Shown here in pieces: positions 33,520 through 42,105 of a stretch of DNA of 64,000 nt. Made by a program: the position numbers and the translations under genes. The notes under the pieces are model-generated. The model made no database searches and was not told the DNA's origin. It saw nothing but the letters and a program-made list of their open reading frames with translations. Each line of letters starts with the position of its first letter. Within the stretch, counting starts at the first letter, position 1. Origin of the DNA: JAWXBA01 sp048499805 (GTDB lineage: Bacteria; Gemmatimonadota; Gemmatimonadetes; Gemmatimonadales; GWC2-71-9); the NCBI GenBank assembly GCA_048499805.1, contig JASNZF010000007.1, positions 88,253 to 152,252 on the forward strand, written 5' to 3'.

Positions 33520-34849
33520 GTTTCCGGTTACCAGGTGCGGGGGACAGGGACGGAAGCCCGGGGCTCCCGAGAAGGGTGTGCAGCACGGCCGGAAGCTCGG
33601 CAAGCGCCACCTCGGACTGGCCTCCAGCGACCAGGTCCTTGAGCTGGGCCACCTCCCGCACGCGCTCCGCCTCGCCCAGGACCACGACCGCCCGCGCGCC
33701 GCGGGCATCGGCGTGCTTGAACTGCTTGCCCAGGTTCTGGGCGCCCAGGGCGTACTCCACCCGCCAGCCGGCGTCCCGGAGGGCGTGGACGAGGGTGTGC
33801 ACCGCCGGGCGATCCTCGGGCGCCGGCGCGGCAACGAAGAGGTCGATCGGTGCGGGGGCCGGCGGCGCCAGGCCGCGCTCCCGCAGCAGTTCGCCGAGGA
33901 CGACATCGCCCATGCCGAAGCCCAGGGCCGGCAGGTCCACCCCGCCGACCGCCTGCAGCAGGTTGTCGTAGCGCCCGCCACCGCAGATCGCCCGCAGCGA
34001 CCGCGCGGCGTCGAACAGCTCGAAGACGGGACCGGTGTAGTACGCCAGGCCGCGGACGATGGTCAGGTCGATGTCGACGAAGTCGTCGAGCCCCATCTCC
34101 GCCAGCATGGCGACGATGTCGCGGAGCGGTGCGCTGGCCTCGTGCACGGCGGGAAACGCTCGCGCCAGCTCCGGCATGCTCGTCACCTCCCGGAGCGCGG
34201 CCAGCCCGTCCAGCTGGGCCGTCGTGGTCCCGGCGTCCTCCAGGGCGGCCCGCCGCGCCGCATCGTCGCCGCGGCCGAGCTTGTCGAGGAACTGGTAGGC
34301 AGCGGCGAAGCTGGATGGGGCAAAGCCCAGCGACTCCAGGATGGCGTTGAGGACGCGCCGATCCGACAGCCGCACCCGGACATCCGCGGGTCCGAGACCG
34401 AGCCGTCGCATGATGTCAATCGCCAGGGCGATGATCTCGGCGTCACCCGCCGGACCGGGCTCGCCGATCAGGTCGCAATTGAGCTGGAAGTGCTCCCGGA
34501 GGCGCCCGCGCTGCTGGCGCTCATACCGGAACAATTGGGGAATCGCGAACCAGCGAATCGGCTTCCGGAGCCCGTTGGCGCGCGCGGCCACCATCCGGGC
34601 CAGGGTCGGCGTCATCTCGGGGCGGAGCGCCACCTCGCGGTCACCCTTGTCCACGAAGTTGTACAGCTGGCCGACGATCTCATCGCCGCTCTTGGCGGTG
34701 TAGAGGTCCAGGGGCTCCAGGGGCGGTCCATCGTACTCCTCGAACCCGTAACTCTGGGCGGCCGCCCGGAACGCCTCGAACAGGTACGCCCGAAAGGCGA
34801 ACTCGTCCGGGTAGAACTCCCGGAATCCCGGCAGGGCCTTGAAGGACAT
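33512..34849 (-). CDS. hisS: Histidyl-tRNA synthetase
   Basis: 445 residues. Class II synthetase: ALRPEMTPTLAR (motif 1/2 region), RYERQQRGRLREHFQLN (motif 2), the HisRS signature LTIVRGLAYYTGPVFE, and motif 3 near ALGFGMGDVVLGELL; anticodon-binding domain from about 345. The start at MSFKALPGFREFYP is chosen on family grounds and because a -10 box ends 6 nt before it; the 39 extra codons upstream are low-complexity repeat sequence. It heads the hisS-proS-lysA-guaA-NmrA unit. Confidence 0.96.
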   Translation of the reverse strand: MSFKALPGFREFYPDEFAFRAYLFEAFRAAAQSYGFEEYDGPPLEPLDLYTAKSGDEIVGQLYNFVDKGDREVALRPEMTPTLARMVAARANGLRKPIRWFAIPQLFRYERQQRGRLREHFQLNCDLIGEPGPAGDAEIIALAIDIMRRLGLGPADVRVRLSDRRVLNAILESLGFAPSSFAAAYQFLDKLGRGDDAARRAALEDAGTTTAQLDGLAALREVTSMPELARAFPAVHEASAPLRDIVAMLAEMGLDDFVDIDLTIVRGLAYYTGPVFELFDAARSLRAICGGGRYDNLLQAVGGVDLPALGFGMGDVVLGELLRERGLAPPAPAPIDLFVAAPAPEDRPAVHTLVHALRDAGWRVEYALGAQNLGKQFKHADARGARAVVVLGEAERVREVAQLKDLVAGGQSEVALAELPAVLHTLLGSPGLPSLSPAPGNRKHG

Positions 34850-34855
34850 CCACCA

Positions 34856-34861
34856 AAGATA
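34856..34861 (-). promoter_or_regulatory. hisS -10 box TATCTT(TG), leaderless
   Basis: TATCTTTG on the minus strand, hexamer ending 6 nt before the hisS ATG. Where the -35 should be, the sequence has no TTG and runs into the G-rich arm that begins at about 34875. Confidence 0.55.
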
Positions 34862-34874
34862 ATCGGGATGAGGT

Positions 34875-35036
34875 GCGGGGACGGGGGATGGGGAATGAGG
34901 AATGAGGAATGGGGAATGGGGGCTGGGGGCTGGGGAGTGGGCATCCCAAGCTGGGGTCAACGCCACCTCCGCCCTGGCCCCTGCCCCGAAGCCCCTAGCC
35001 CCCAGTCCCCGCGCCCCTCCCGCCCCCTACTCCCCC
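34875..35036. repeat. Paired-arm element: G-rich arm then C-rich arm
   Basis: G-rich arm 34875-34941 with GGGGAATGAGG-type units then GGGGGCTGG units; spacer about 31 bp; C-rich arm 34973-35036 with GCCCCTAGCCCCCAGTCCCC. The second arm is a rough inverse of the GGGGGCTGG part. The element fills the boundary between the end of the accD-folC-propeller unit and the hisS promoter, and the C-rich arm reaches into the last codons of the propeller gene. Confidence 0.7.
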
Positions 35037-36292
35037 CGCGCCAACCGGTAGACCCGGACGTACTCCACATCATCGTCGTCCTGCCAGACGCCGATGACCT
35101 GATCCCCCCGGATCTGGGTCGGCCGGAACCGGTCGGGCATGTCCACCCAGCCCAGCATGCGGCCCGTGGGATCGAAGACCGCGAAGTGGGGTGTCCGGTC
35201 CCCGGGCTGGTCCTGCTCCTGGACCCAGAGGTGCCCGCTGTCGTCCACCAGGATGTTGGCGATGAACGGCAGCGCGCTCGGATAGGTCACCGAGTTGATC
35301 CGCTCCACCATCTGGTCCCGCAGCTGGGCCGGGAGGCTCGCGCCGGCCTGGGCGTCCATCAGCTGGATCATGTCCTTGCGGTGCTGCGCCACGCCTTCGG
35401 CCGCCAGGGCCCGGGCGGGCCGGTTCAGCCGAATGATCCGGGCGAGCCCCGTGCCGGGCTGCCACACCTGGACTTCCCAGGCGTTGTTGGTCGCGACGTA
35501 GGCGTGCGACCCCGCCGCCACGATGATGGTGTTCTTTCCCAGCGGGACCCCGGTCGGGGTCGACACCGACTGGCCACCGAAGCTGAGCGTCATCTGCTCC
35601 ATCTCCAGCCCAGGGAACCAGGACATGGTGTCCACCACCGCACCGTCCGGCCCGAAGTGGATCGCCGGGATGCTGTCGCGGAAGGTCCCCTCGCGATTGG
35701 AATTGATCTGCAGTGCCAGCGACACGCCGATGAGCGAGCCATCGTCCAGCATCCCGGAGGGAAGCGACATGTTGACGGAGCCGCTGGCATCAGGCATCAT
35801 GGCGCCGCCCAGCCCGCCCAGGCTGAACGATCGCCCGACGCCGCCATCCGGGCCGAGGACCGTCATCCGGCGGACCAGGATGTCGAGGACGACGAGCGAG
35901 TCGGTCGGGGTCCGCCACATGCCCGAGATCGCCCCATACTCCCCGGGACCGGCCCCCTGCCGTCCGCTGGTCTGCAGGTGATTGCCATCGGCATCGAAGA
36001 ACCGCACCTCGCTGGAGGAGCTGTTCGCCACGGCCAGGGAGCCGTTGGCGAGCCGGAGCGCGCCGGTGACCTGGTTGAAGTCCTTGACCGGATCGGTGGG
36101 GTCGCCGCCCAGCTGGAGCTCCGGCTCCGCCCCCAGCGTCCACCCCGATCCCGAGGCCCAACTCCCGCCGGTGTTCTCGACGATCACAATCCCAGCGCTG
36201 TCGCGCACCACCGCCTCGCCCGGGGCCTCGCCCTCACCCCCGCCGCACGCCCCTGCCACCAGCAGTGATCCAGCCATCCAGAGTCGTCGCAC
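35027..36292 (-). CDS. Six-bladed beta-propeller lipoprotein of unknown function
   Basis: 421 residues from a GTG with GAGG 6 nt upstream, giving MRRLWMAGSLLVAGACGG: a lipoprotein signal with lipobox VAGAC at about residue 17. Repeated beta-propeller-like blades follow, with the telling GRQGAGPGEYGAISGMWR segment (about 120), typical of exported propeller proteins of this bacterial group. No catalytic residues are recognisable. It follows folC by 14 nt and ends the accD-folC unit. Probably an outer-membrane or periplasmic binding protein; ligand unknown. Confidence 0.8.
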   Translation of the reverse strand: MRRLWMAGSLLVAGACGGGEGEAPGEAVVRDSAGIVIVENTGGSWASGSGWTLGAEPELQLGGDPTDPVKDFNQVTGALRLANGSLAVANSSSSEVRFFDADGNHLQTSGRQGAGPGEYGAISGMWRTPTDSLVVLDILVRRMTVLGPDGGVGRSFSLGGLGGAMMPDASGSVNMSLPSGMLDDGSLIGVSLALQINSNREGTFRDSIPAIHFGPDGAVVDTMSWFPGLEMEQMTLSFGGQSVSTPTGVPLGKNTIIVAAGSHAYVATNNAWEVQVWQPGTGLARIIRLNRPARALAAEGVAQHRKDMIQLMDAQAGASLPAQLRDQMVERINSVTYPSALPFIANILVDDSGHLWVQEQDQPGDRTPHFAVFDPTGRMLGWVDMPDRFRPTQIRGDQVIGVWQDDDDVEYVRVYRLARGE

Positions 36293-36306
36293 GTCCAGCC
36301 TCGCAA

Positions 36307-37542
36307 TCAGATGGGGGAAAGCCCGCGTGCCGCCATGACATCGCCGACCGTATGGAATGATCCCGTCACCAGCACCGTGCCCGAACCATGCTCCGCGGCA
36401 GCGAGCGCCTCGTCGAAGTCGGGCATCAGCACCCACTGTGCCCGGGCCGGGGGCCGGTCGGGATCCTGCAGCCAGCGGCGCAGCCACTCGAGATCCCACC
36501 GCCTGGTGTCCGCGGTGGGCGCCACCGTCAGGATGCCGCGATCGATCACCTCGTCCAGCTGCACCAGCATCTCCGGCCACTCCTTGTCGCCCAGGATCGA
36601 GACGATCGCGTGGACCGGGCCGGGGGGTGGGGCGTTCCGCAGCGCGGCGACCAGGGCCCGCATGCCGTCGGGATTGTGGGCCACGTCGAACAGCCACTTC
36701 CCGTGGCGGTCCAGCCGGCCGGGCACCCGGGCCACCGCGAAGCCGGCCCGCACCGCCTCGGCATCGGGACGCCAGCGGTCCGGCAGGGCCGCGAGCACGG
36801 CGGCCGCCACCGCGGCATTGCGGCGCTGGTGTGGGCCGGCCAGCCCGAGGGGACCGGTCCAGGCGGCATCCGGCGGCACCAGCCGCCAATCGAGCGGGGC
36901 GGCCGGATCGATCGCCCGCACCGCCGCCTCGGCTTCCCGGCGCATCACCGCCAGGAGCCCGGTGCGCGTCTCTCCTACGATGAATGGCGCGCCAGGTTTC
37001 GCGATCCACGCCTTCTCCCGCGCGATCGCCTCCAGGGTGTCGCCCAGGTACTTCATGTGGTCGAGCTCGATCTTGGTCACCGCGCTGACCAGCGGTCGCA
37101 CCACGTTGGTGCTGTCCAGCCGCCCGCCGAGGCCGACCTCGATCACCGCGACCTCGGCCCCGCGCGCGGCGAGGTCGGCCAGGGCGATGGCGGTGGCCGC
37201 CTCGAAGAAGGTCGCGTCGCGCTCGAGGATCGCCTCGCGCAGCGCGTCGGCCCACGTGGCGACGGCGGCCTCGCTGATGGGAACCCCGTCCACCTGGATC
37301 CGCTCCCGGAAGGAGACCAGGTGGGGTGAGGTGTAGACGCCGACCCGGTGGCCCGCGGCGCGCAGTGCCTCGCCCACCAGCGCGACGACGCTGCCCTTCC
37401 CGTTGGTCCCCCCCACGTGGATCGTGGGGACGACGCGATCCGGCCGGCCGAGGCGCTCCAGCAGCGCCTCGGTCGTCCCGAGCCCGAACTTGATGGTGGT
37501 GGTCCGGGGGAAGAGGAAGGCGAGCGCCTCCTCGTAGGTCAT
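36307..37542 (-). CDS. folC: Dihydrofolate synthase / folylpolyglutamate synthase
   Basis: 411 residues. Mur-ligase-like enzyme: P-loop HVGGTNGKGSV near 42-52, YTSPHLVSFRERI, and VGLGGRLDSTN. It adds glutamate to dihydropteroate and to tetrahydrofolates. It starts 7 nt after accD, the accD-folC order found in many bacteria. Confidence 0.95.
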   Translation of the reverse strand: MTYEEALAFLFPRTTTIKFGLGTTEALLERLGRPDRVVPTIHVGGTNGKGSVVALVGEALRAAGHRVGVYTSPHLVSFRERIQVDGVPISEAAVATWADALREAILERDATFFEAATAIALADLAARGAEVAVIEVGLGGRLDSTNVVRPLVSAVTKIELDHMKYLGDTLEAIAREKAWIAKPGAPFIVGETRTGLLAVMRREAEAAVRAIDPAAPLDWRLVPPDAAWTGPLGLAGPHQRRNAAVAAAVLAALPDRWRPDAEAVRAGFAVARVPGRLDRHGKWLFDVAHNPDGMRALVAALRNAPPPGPVHAIVSILGDKEWPEMLVQLDEVIDRGILTVAPTADTRRWDLEWLRRWLQDPDRPPARAQWVLMPDFDEALAAAEHGSGTVLVTGSFHTVGDVMAARGLSPI

Positions 37543-37549
37543 GCCGGGA

Positions 37550-38416
37550 TCACGCCGTGGCGTCGCGTCGGGCGGCGGGTCGCTGGCCTTGCATGTGCCG
37601 GAGCAGTCGGGCGGTCGTCTCCCGGAGCGAGGAGCGCGGCACCACTTCGTCGATCTGTCCGTGGTCGAGGAGGAATTCGGCGGTCTGGAACCCCTCGGGG
37701 AGGTCCTGCCCGATCGTCTGCTTGATCACCCGCTGGCCGGCAAATCCGATCACCGCCCCGGGCTCCGCCAGGATCACGTCGCCCTGCATGGCGAAGGAAG
37801 CCGAGACCCCCCCGGTGGTCGGGTCGGTCAGGATGCTGATGTACGGGATGGCGAGCCGGTGGAGCTGGGCGATCACGGCGGAGGTCTTGGCCATCTGCAT
37901 CAGGGAGAGCACCCCCTCCTGCATCCGGGCCCCGCCCGAGGTGCAGACCAGGATCAGGGGCACCTTCTTCTCCACCGAGCGGCGGGCCAGCCGGGCAATC
38001 TTCTCACCCACCACGGAACCCATCGAGCCGCCCATGAACGAGAAGTCCATCACCCCAAGGTGGACCGGGATCCCCTCGAGGCGCCCCGTCCCCGTGAGCA
38101 TCGCATCCTTCCGGCTGGTCTTGCGCTGCGAGGCGGCGATCCGTTCGGGATAGTGCTCGAAGCCGAGGGGGTCGAGCGACCGCAGGCCGGCCCATAACTC
38201 GACCCAGGTGCCCCCGTCGGTCAGCAATTCCACGTAGTCCTCGGCGGCGAAGCGCGAGTGGTGCCCGCACTCCGGGCAGACGCGCAGCGCCTTCTCGAAC
38301 TTCTCGCGGATGTCCATGTGGTCACACGAGGGGCACTTCTCCCACGCATCCGCCGGGATCTCCAGACGGGCGCGTTGGGACGGCCTCGGTTTCCGTTCCT
38401 TCTTAAACCATGCCAT
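37550..38416 (-). CDS. accD: Acetyl-CoA carboxylase carboxyltransferase subunit beta
   Basis: 288 residues. N-terminal C4 zinc ribbon C28, C31, C47, C50 followed by the carboxyltransferase (crotonase-like) domain with LVCTSGGARMQEGVLSLMQM. With AccA (not in the window) it transfers carboxyl from biotin to acetyl-CoA to give malonyl-CoA. It heads accD-folC-propeller. A CRP/FNR-like palindrome lies 30-45 nt upstream of the ATG. Confidence 0.96.
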   Translation of the reverse strand: MAWFKKERKPRPSQRARLEIPADAWEKCPSCDHMDIREKFEKALRVCPECGHHSRFAAEDYVELLTDGGTWVELWAGLRSLDPLGFEHYPERIAASQRKTSRKDAMLTGTGRLEGIPVHLGVMDFSFMGGSMGSVVGEKIARLARRSVEKKVPLILVCTSGGARMQEGVLSLMQMAKTSAVIAQLHRLAIPYISILTDPTTGGVSASFAMQGDVILAEPGAVIGFAGQRVIKQTIGQDLPEGFQTAEFLLDHGQIDEVVPRSSLRETTARLLRHMQGQRPAARRDATA

Positions 38417-38444
38417 GAGGGCCAGTGGCGACGAGGAGAGGGGG

Positions 38445-38460
38445 CGTGACGCAGGTCACA
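38445..38460. promoter_or_regulatory. CRP/FNR-like palindrome upstream of accD
   Basis: Minus strand reads TGTGACCTGCGTCACG, a TGTGA-N6-TCACG arrangement with the perfect core GTGAC-N4-GTCAC. It lies between the accD ATG and a weak candidate promoter TTGGCT-16-TAGGGT (38512-38485). Binding by a CRP/FNR-family protein is inferred from the shape only. Confidence 0.4.
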
Positions 38461-38519
38461 ACGCCTCCAATCTGCCGACAGTCCACCCTATCCGCTAGGC
38501 CTTGACAGCCAAGTCGTTG

Positions 38520-39761
38520 TCAGACATCGGCATAGCCACCCAGCCGAGCGTCCCAGGCGACCCGCAGGAGGAGCCCCACCGCCAGCGAACAGGTCAGGAT
38601 GAATGACCCCCCGTAGGAGAAGAAGGGGAGCGGTATTCCGGTGATCGGCATGATGCTGATCGTCATCCCCACGTTTTCGAACACGTGGGTGAACAGGAAC
38701 CCCAGGATCCCGAAGGCTACCAGCGAACTGAACGGATCGGTGGCCCGGCGCGCGATCCGCACGATCGCCAGGAAGAACCCGAAGAACAGGAGCAGGGCGA
38801 GCAGCACGCCGAGAAAGCCCAGCTCCTCACCCACCACCGAGAAGATGAAGTCGGTGTGCTGCTCCGGGAGGAAGGCCAGGCGCTTCTGGGGGCCCTGGGT
38901 GAACCCGTTCCCGAACAGCCCTCCCGAACCGATCGCCACCTTGGACTGCAGCGCCTGGTACCCCGAGTTGGCCGCGTCCGCCTCCGGGTTCAGGAAGGAC
39001 ACCAGCCGCGCCTGCTGGTAGGGCTTGAGGCGGTTCCACAACATGATCGCCACCACGCCCATCGCCGAATTGACGAGGTAGATCGCCACGCCCTCGACGA
39101 CGAACGGCTTCCACCGCAGCAGCAACACGAAGAGCAGCACCATCCAGGCGCCCCACCAGACCGACTGGGAGGCAAGGAGCAGGCTGATCATCGGCGAGGC
39201 CAGCAGCAGCAGGAGCGATGGCTTGGTGCCCACCCAGAACAGCATCGCGAACAGGATCCCGATGAAGACGATCGCGCTGCCCAGGTCGGGCTGGGCCATC
39301 ACCAGGAGGAACGGCACCCCGACGATCGCGCAGGGCGCCACCAGGGCGCGCAGGGAGTCCGGCGGCTGCCGCAGCGTGGACAGGTAGCGCGCCAGCAGGA
39401 GGATCGTCGCCAGCTTGGCCAGCTCGACCGGCTGCCCCAGCCGGACCCCGCCAATGGACAGCCAGCTCTTGGTGCCGGCGGCGGTGCCTGCACCCGTCCC
39501 CACCACCAGGACGATGAGCAGCAGCACCAGGGAGAGGAGGTAGAGTCCCGGGGCCCCCCATTCCAGGACCCGGAAGGAGGCCCGGAAGGTCACCGCGGCC
39601 AGGACCACCCCTGCCCCGACCCAGATCAGCTGGCGGATCCAGGCTCCGCCCGCGGAGCTGGGCACCTCGGTCTGTCCCGCGGAGTAGAGGATCAGGACGC
39701 CGAAGCAGAGCAGGCTGGCGACCAGGAACAGCAGCGGCCGGTCGACCCCGAGGCGCCTCAT
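38520..39761 (-). CDS. rodA: Rod-shape SEDS glycosyltransferase RodA
   Basis: 413 residues, about ten membrane helices. SEDS family: WLSIGGVRLGQPVELAKL (the catalytic-Asp loop region with QPxE) and the C-terminal PITGIPLPFFSYGGS signature. It polymerises glycan strands in the elongasome. The start overlaps the mrdA stop (ATGA). It is last in mreBCD-mrdA-rodA, the standard elongation cluster. Confidence 0.96.
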   Translation of the reverse strand: MRRLGVDRPLLFLVASLLCFGVLILYSAGQTEVPSSAGGAWIRQLIWVGAGVVLAAVTFRASFRVLEWGAPGLYLLSLVLLLIVLVVGTGAGTAAGTKSWLSIGGVRLGQPVELAKLATILLLARYLSTLRQPPDSLRALVAPCAIVGVPFLLVMAQPDLGSAIVFIGILFAMLFWVGTKPSLLLLLASPMISLLLASQSVWWGAWMVLLFVLLLRWKPFVVEGVAIYLVNSAMGVVAIMLWNRLKPYQQARLVSFLNPEADAANSGYQALQSKVAIGSGGLFGNGFTQGPQKRLAFLPEQHTDFIFSVVGEELGFLGVLLALLLFFGFFLAIVRIARRATDPFSSLVAFGILGFLFTHVFENVGMTISIMPITGIPLPFFSYGGSFILTCSLAVGLLLRVAWDARLGGYADV

Positions 39762-41602
39762 GGGACGCGTCGTCCGGTGTCCGGTCCGATCGGCAGCGGC
39801 ACGGGGGCGGTATCGGCGGGAAACTCGAGCCGGAGCGAGGCCCCGCGCAGCGCCGGATCGATTGATTCGAGGTAGCGACGGATGACCCGGGCCACGTACG
39901 GCGCGACCGTGGAACCATGGAGCCCGAACTCGAAGAAGGCCCCGACCACGATCTTCGGGTCTTCCGCCGGCGCATACCCGATGAACCAGCCATGGGCCTC
40001 GCCGTGGGGATTCTGGGCGGTACCGGTCTTCCCCGCCATGTTGATCTCCCGGCCGCCGCTGGCGGCGGCGGTGCCGGACTGGACCACGGCATCCATCGAT
40101 CGGCGGAGCAGCGCGAGCTGGTCCGGGGTCAGCCCCAGGTCACGGGGGACGGTGCCCGCCCGTGGCTGGACGAGGTGGGGGGCGATCAGGGTCCCGTCCC
40201 CGGCCAGTCCCTGGTAGAAGCGGACCATGTTGAGCAGCGTCTGGTCGTTCTCCCCCTGCCCGATGGCAAGGTTCAGGGCGACCGCGTTGCTCCAGCCCCG
40301 CGGGCCGTACTGGCGATCGTACCACGCCGTGCTGCCGGGCAGCGACGAACTGACCTCGTTGGGCAGGTCGATCCCGGTCGCCTCGCCGAACCCGAGGAGG
40401 TGGCCACCCTCCAATTGTGCCGGGACGCCGAGGCGCAGCCCCAGCTGGTAGAAGTACACGTCGCAACTGGTGGCCACGGCCCCGATCAGGTTCTGGTAGC
40501 CGTGGCCCTCGGGCTTCCAGCACCGGAAGAAGCGGCTCCCGAACTGCATCCCCCCCCGGCACGGCTCGGGCATGTACGACTCGGGATTCACCAGCCCGCG
40601 CCGCAGTGCCATGGCCGCGGTGGCGAGCTTGTAGGGGGACGCCGGCGGGTACCGCCCCCGCAGCACCCGGTTCAGCAGCGGCTTGTTCGGGTCGGATTGG
40701 TACTCCCGCCAGCGAGCCAGGCTGATGCCCCCCACGAACTCGTTGGGGTCGAACGACGGAGCCGAGTAGAAGGCGAGGATCTCGCCCCGGGGATCGACGG
40801 CGACGAGTGAGCCGTTGTACGCAATGTCCGCCGTCCACATCGAATCCACGTAGAGCTGGAGCGGCAGGTCGAGCGTGGTGCGGATCGGCTCCCCGGCGAT
40901 CGGGGGAATTGGCGGTGCGGCGCCCTCCTCGCGCACCATCCGGTGCCGGGCGTTGACCTCGATGAACCGGACCCCGTTGGATCCGCGGAGCACGCTGTCA
41001 TACTCCAGCTCGAGGCCATCCTTGCCCACGATGGTGCCCAGCCCCGCGCCGGGAAACCGTTCCCGCGCCAGCTCGGCCGCGGACACCTCGCTGACATACC
41101 CGATCAGGTGCCCGATCGCCTTGCCAGCGGGGTAGACCCGCCGCGGCTCGCTCTGAATCACGAGCCCGGGCAGCAGATACCGATGCTCCTCGAGCCGCGC
41201 CACGGCCTCGAAGCTGGCGTTCGAGATCACCGCCGCGGGCTGGTAGGGCTCGGCGGCCCACCGGCGGACGATGTCCTCGGTCGCCGCACTGTCGATTGGC
41301 ACGTACTCGGCCACCCGTGCCAGGACCGCCCGGAGTGAATCGGAGGAGCCCGCCAGCAGCTTGACTGCAAAGCCGGGTACGTTCTCCGCAATCGGCAGCC
41401 CGTTGCGATCGAGGATGTCGCCCCGCGGGGCCGGCAGCGGCACCGGCCGGAGGCGATTGCGCTCGGCCCGCGACCGGAACCGGTCGCTCTCCAGGGCCTG
41501 GACCCGGAAGAAGGCGCCGGCCAGGATCACGAACGCGAGCGCCAGCACCCCCATCGCCTGGGCAGCCCGGCCACGCAGTCGGTGCGATTGCATCATGCTC
41601 AT
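39758..41602 (-). CDS. mrdA: Penicillin-binding protein 2 (elongasome transpeptidase)
   Basis: 614 residues. One N-terminal membrane helix (VLALAFVILAGAFFRV), a pedestal domain (PRGDILDRNG, PAGKAIGHLIGYV), then the transpeptidase: S322-P-Y-K325 as SxxK, S379-C-D381 as the SxD variant known in PBP2, and K525-TGT. The residue before the nucleophile is Ala where Gly is usual (PPASPYK). The start ATG overlaps the mreD stop. It crosslinks peptidoglycan with RodA. Confidence 0.95.
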   Translation of the reverse strand: MSMMQSHRLRGRAAQAMGVLALAFVILAGAFFRVQALESDRFRSRAERNRLRPVPLPAPRGDILDRNGLPIAENVPGFAVKLLAGSSDSLRAVLARVAEYVPIDSAATEDIVRRWAAEPYQPAAVISNASFEAVARLEEHRYLLPGLVIQSEPRRVYPAGKAIGHLIGYVSEVSAAELARERFPGAGLGTIVGKDGLELEYDSVLRGSNGVRFIEVNARHRMVREEGAAPPIPPIAGEPIRTTLDLPLQLYVDSMWTADIAYNGSLVAVDPRGEILAFYSAPSFDPNEFVGGISLARWREYQSDPNKPLLNRVLRGRYPPASPYKLATAAMALRRGLVNPESYMPEPCRGGMQFGSRFFRCWKPEGHGYQNLIGAVATSCDVYFYQLGLRLGVPAQLEGGHLLGFGEATGIDLPNEVSSSLPGSTAWYDRQYGPRGWSNAVALNLAIGQGENDQTLLNMVRFYQGLAGDGTLIAPHLVQPRAGTVPRDLGLTPDQLALLRRSMDAVVQSGTAAASGGREINMAGKTGTAQNPHGEAHGWFIGYAPAEDPKIVVGAFFEFGLHGSTVAPYVARVIRRYLESIDPALRGASLRLEFPADTAPVPLPIGPDTGRRVP

Positions 41603-42105
41603 TCGTCGATCCGGATCGCGAGCCAGTCCCGGAACAGCACCACGACGACCAGCCCCGCCAGCGCCGTCGTCGTGGCCTGGAGGGGCGACCAGACCAGGAG
41701 CGCCTGGGTCAGCTCCCCGCGGTCGGTCCCCCCGAGCACGAGCATCACCGCGTTGCGGAGCCACAGCCCGCCGGCAAAGAGCCCCGCCGTCACCAGGATG
41801 TTCTCCGCGAACACCACCGCCCGCCCCTGCGACCCGAGGTAGCCGACCAGGGTGTGGGCCAGCATCCCCGCACCGAAATGCGCCGGGGTCAGGACGTCGG
41901 CGACCAGGCCAAGCAGCAGCCCGATCACGGCTGCCACGCCGGGACTGGTCCGAATGGCAAGCAGGAGGAGGGCGATCAGGAGGAAGTCCGGCGACGTGGG
42001 ACCATCCCAGAGGCGCGGCCGGGCGTAGAACTGCAACCCGGCGAGGAGCACCAGGACGATGACCAGCGGTCCGGGATGGGTCCCTCGGCCGTAGCGCGAC
42101 CTCAC
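41599..42105 (-). CDS. mreD: Rod-shape protein MreD
   Basis: 168 residues, nearly all membrane helices (PLVIVLVLLAGLQFYARP, TSPDFLLIALLLLAI, GLLLGLVADVLTP). MreD is poorly conserved; the call rests on topology and on position between mreC and mrdA. Start GTG overlaps the mreC stop (GTGA), and the GTG is preferred over a longer frame inside mreC. Confidence 0.88.
   Translation of the reverse strand: MRSRYGRGTHPGPLVIVLVLLAGLQFYARPRLWDGPTSPDFLLIALLLLAIRTSPGVAAVIGLLLGLVADVLTPAHFGAGMLAHTLVGYLGSQGRAVVFAENILVTAGLFAGGLWLRNAVMLVLGGTDRGELTQALLVWSPLQATTTALAGLVVVVLFRDWLAIRIDE

Noticed and set aside
34850..34966. N-terminal extension of HisRS
   Set aside because: The 39 codons encode Pro/Ser/His repeats from the G-rich arm; HisRS begins at MSFKALPGF.
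33452..36268. 938-residue open frame on the plus strand
   Set aside because: It is the antisense of hisS and the propeller lipoprotein, which have clear family motifs. Long antisense frames are expected at 70% G+C. Its translation has no recognisable domain.
38502..38540. Plus-strand TTGACA as a promoter
   Set aside because: No -10 at 16-18 bp and no plus-strand gene follows; the site lies at the end of rodA.
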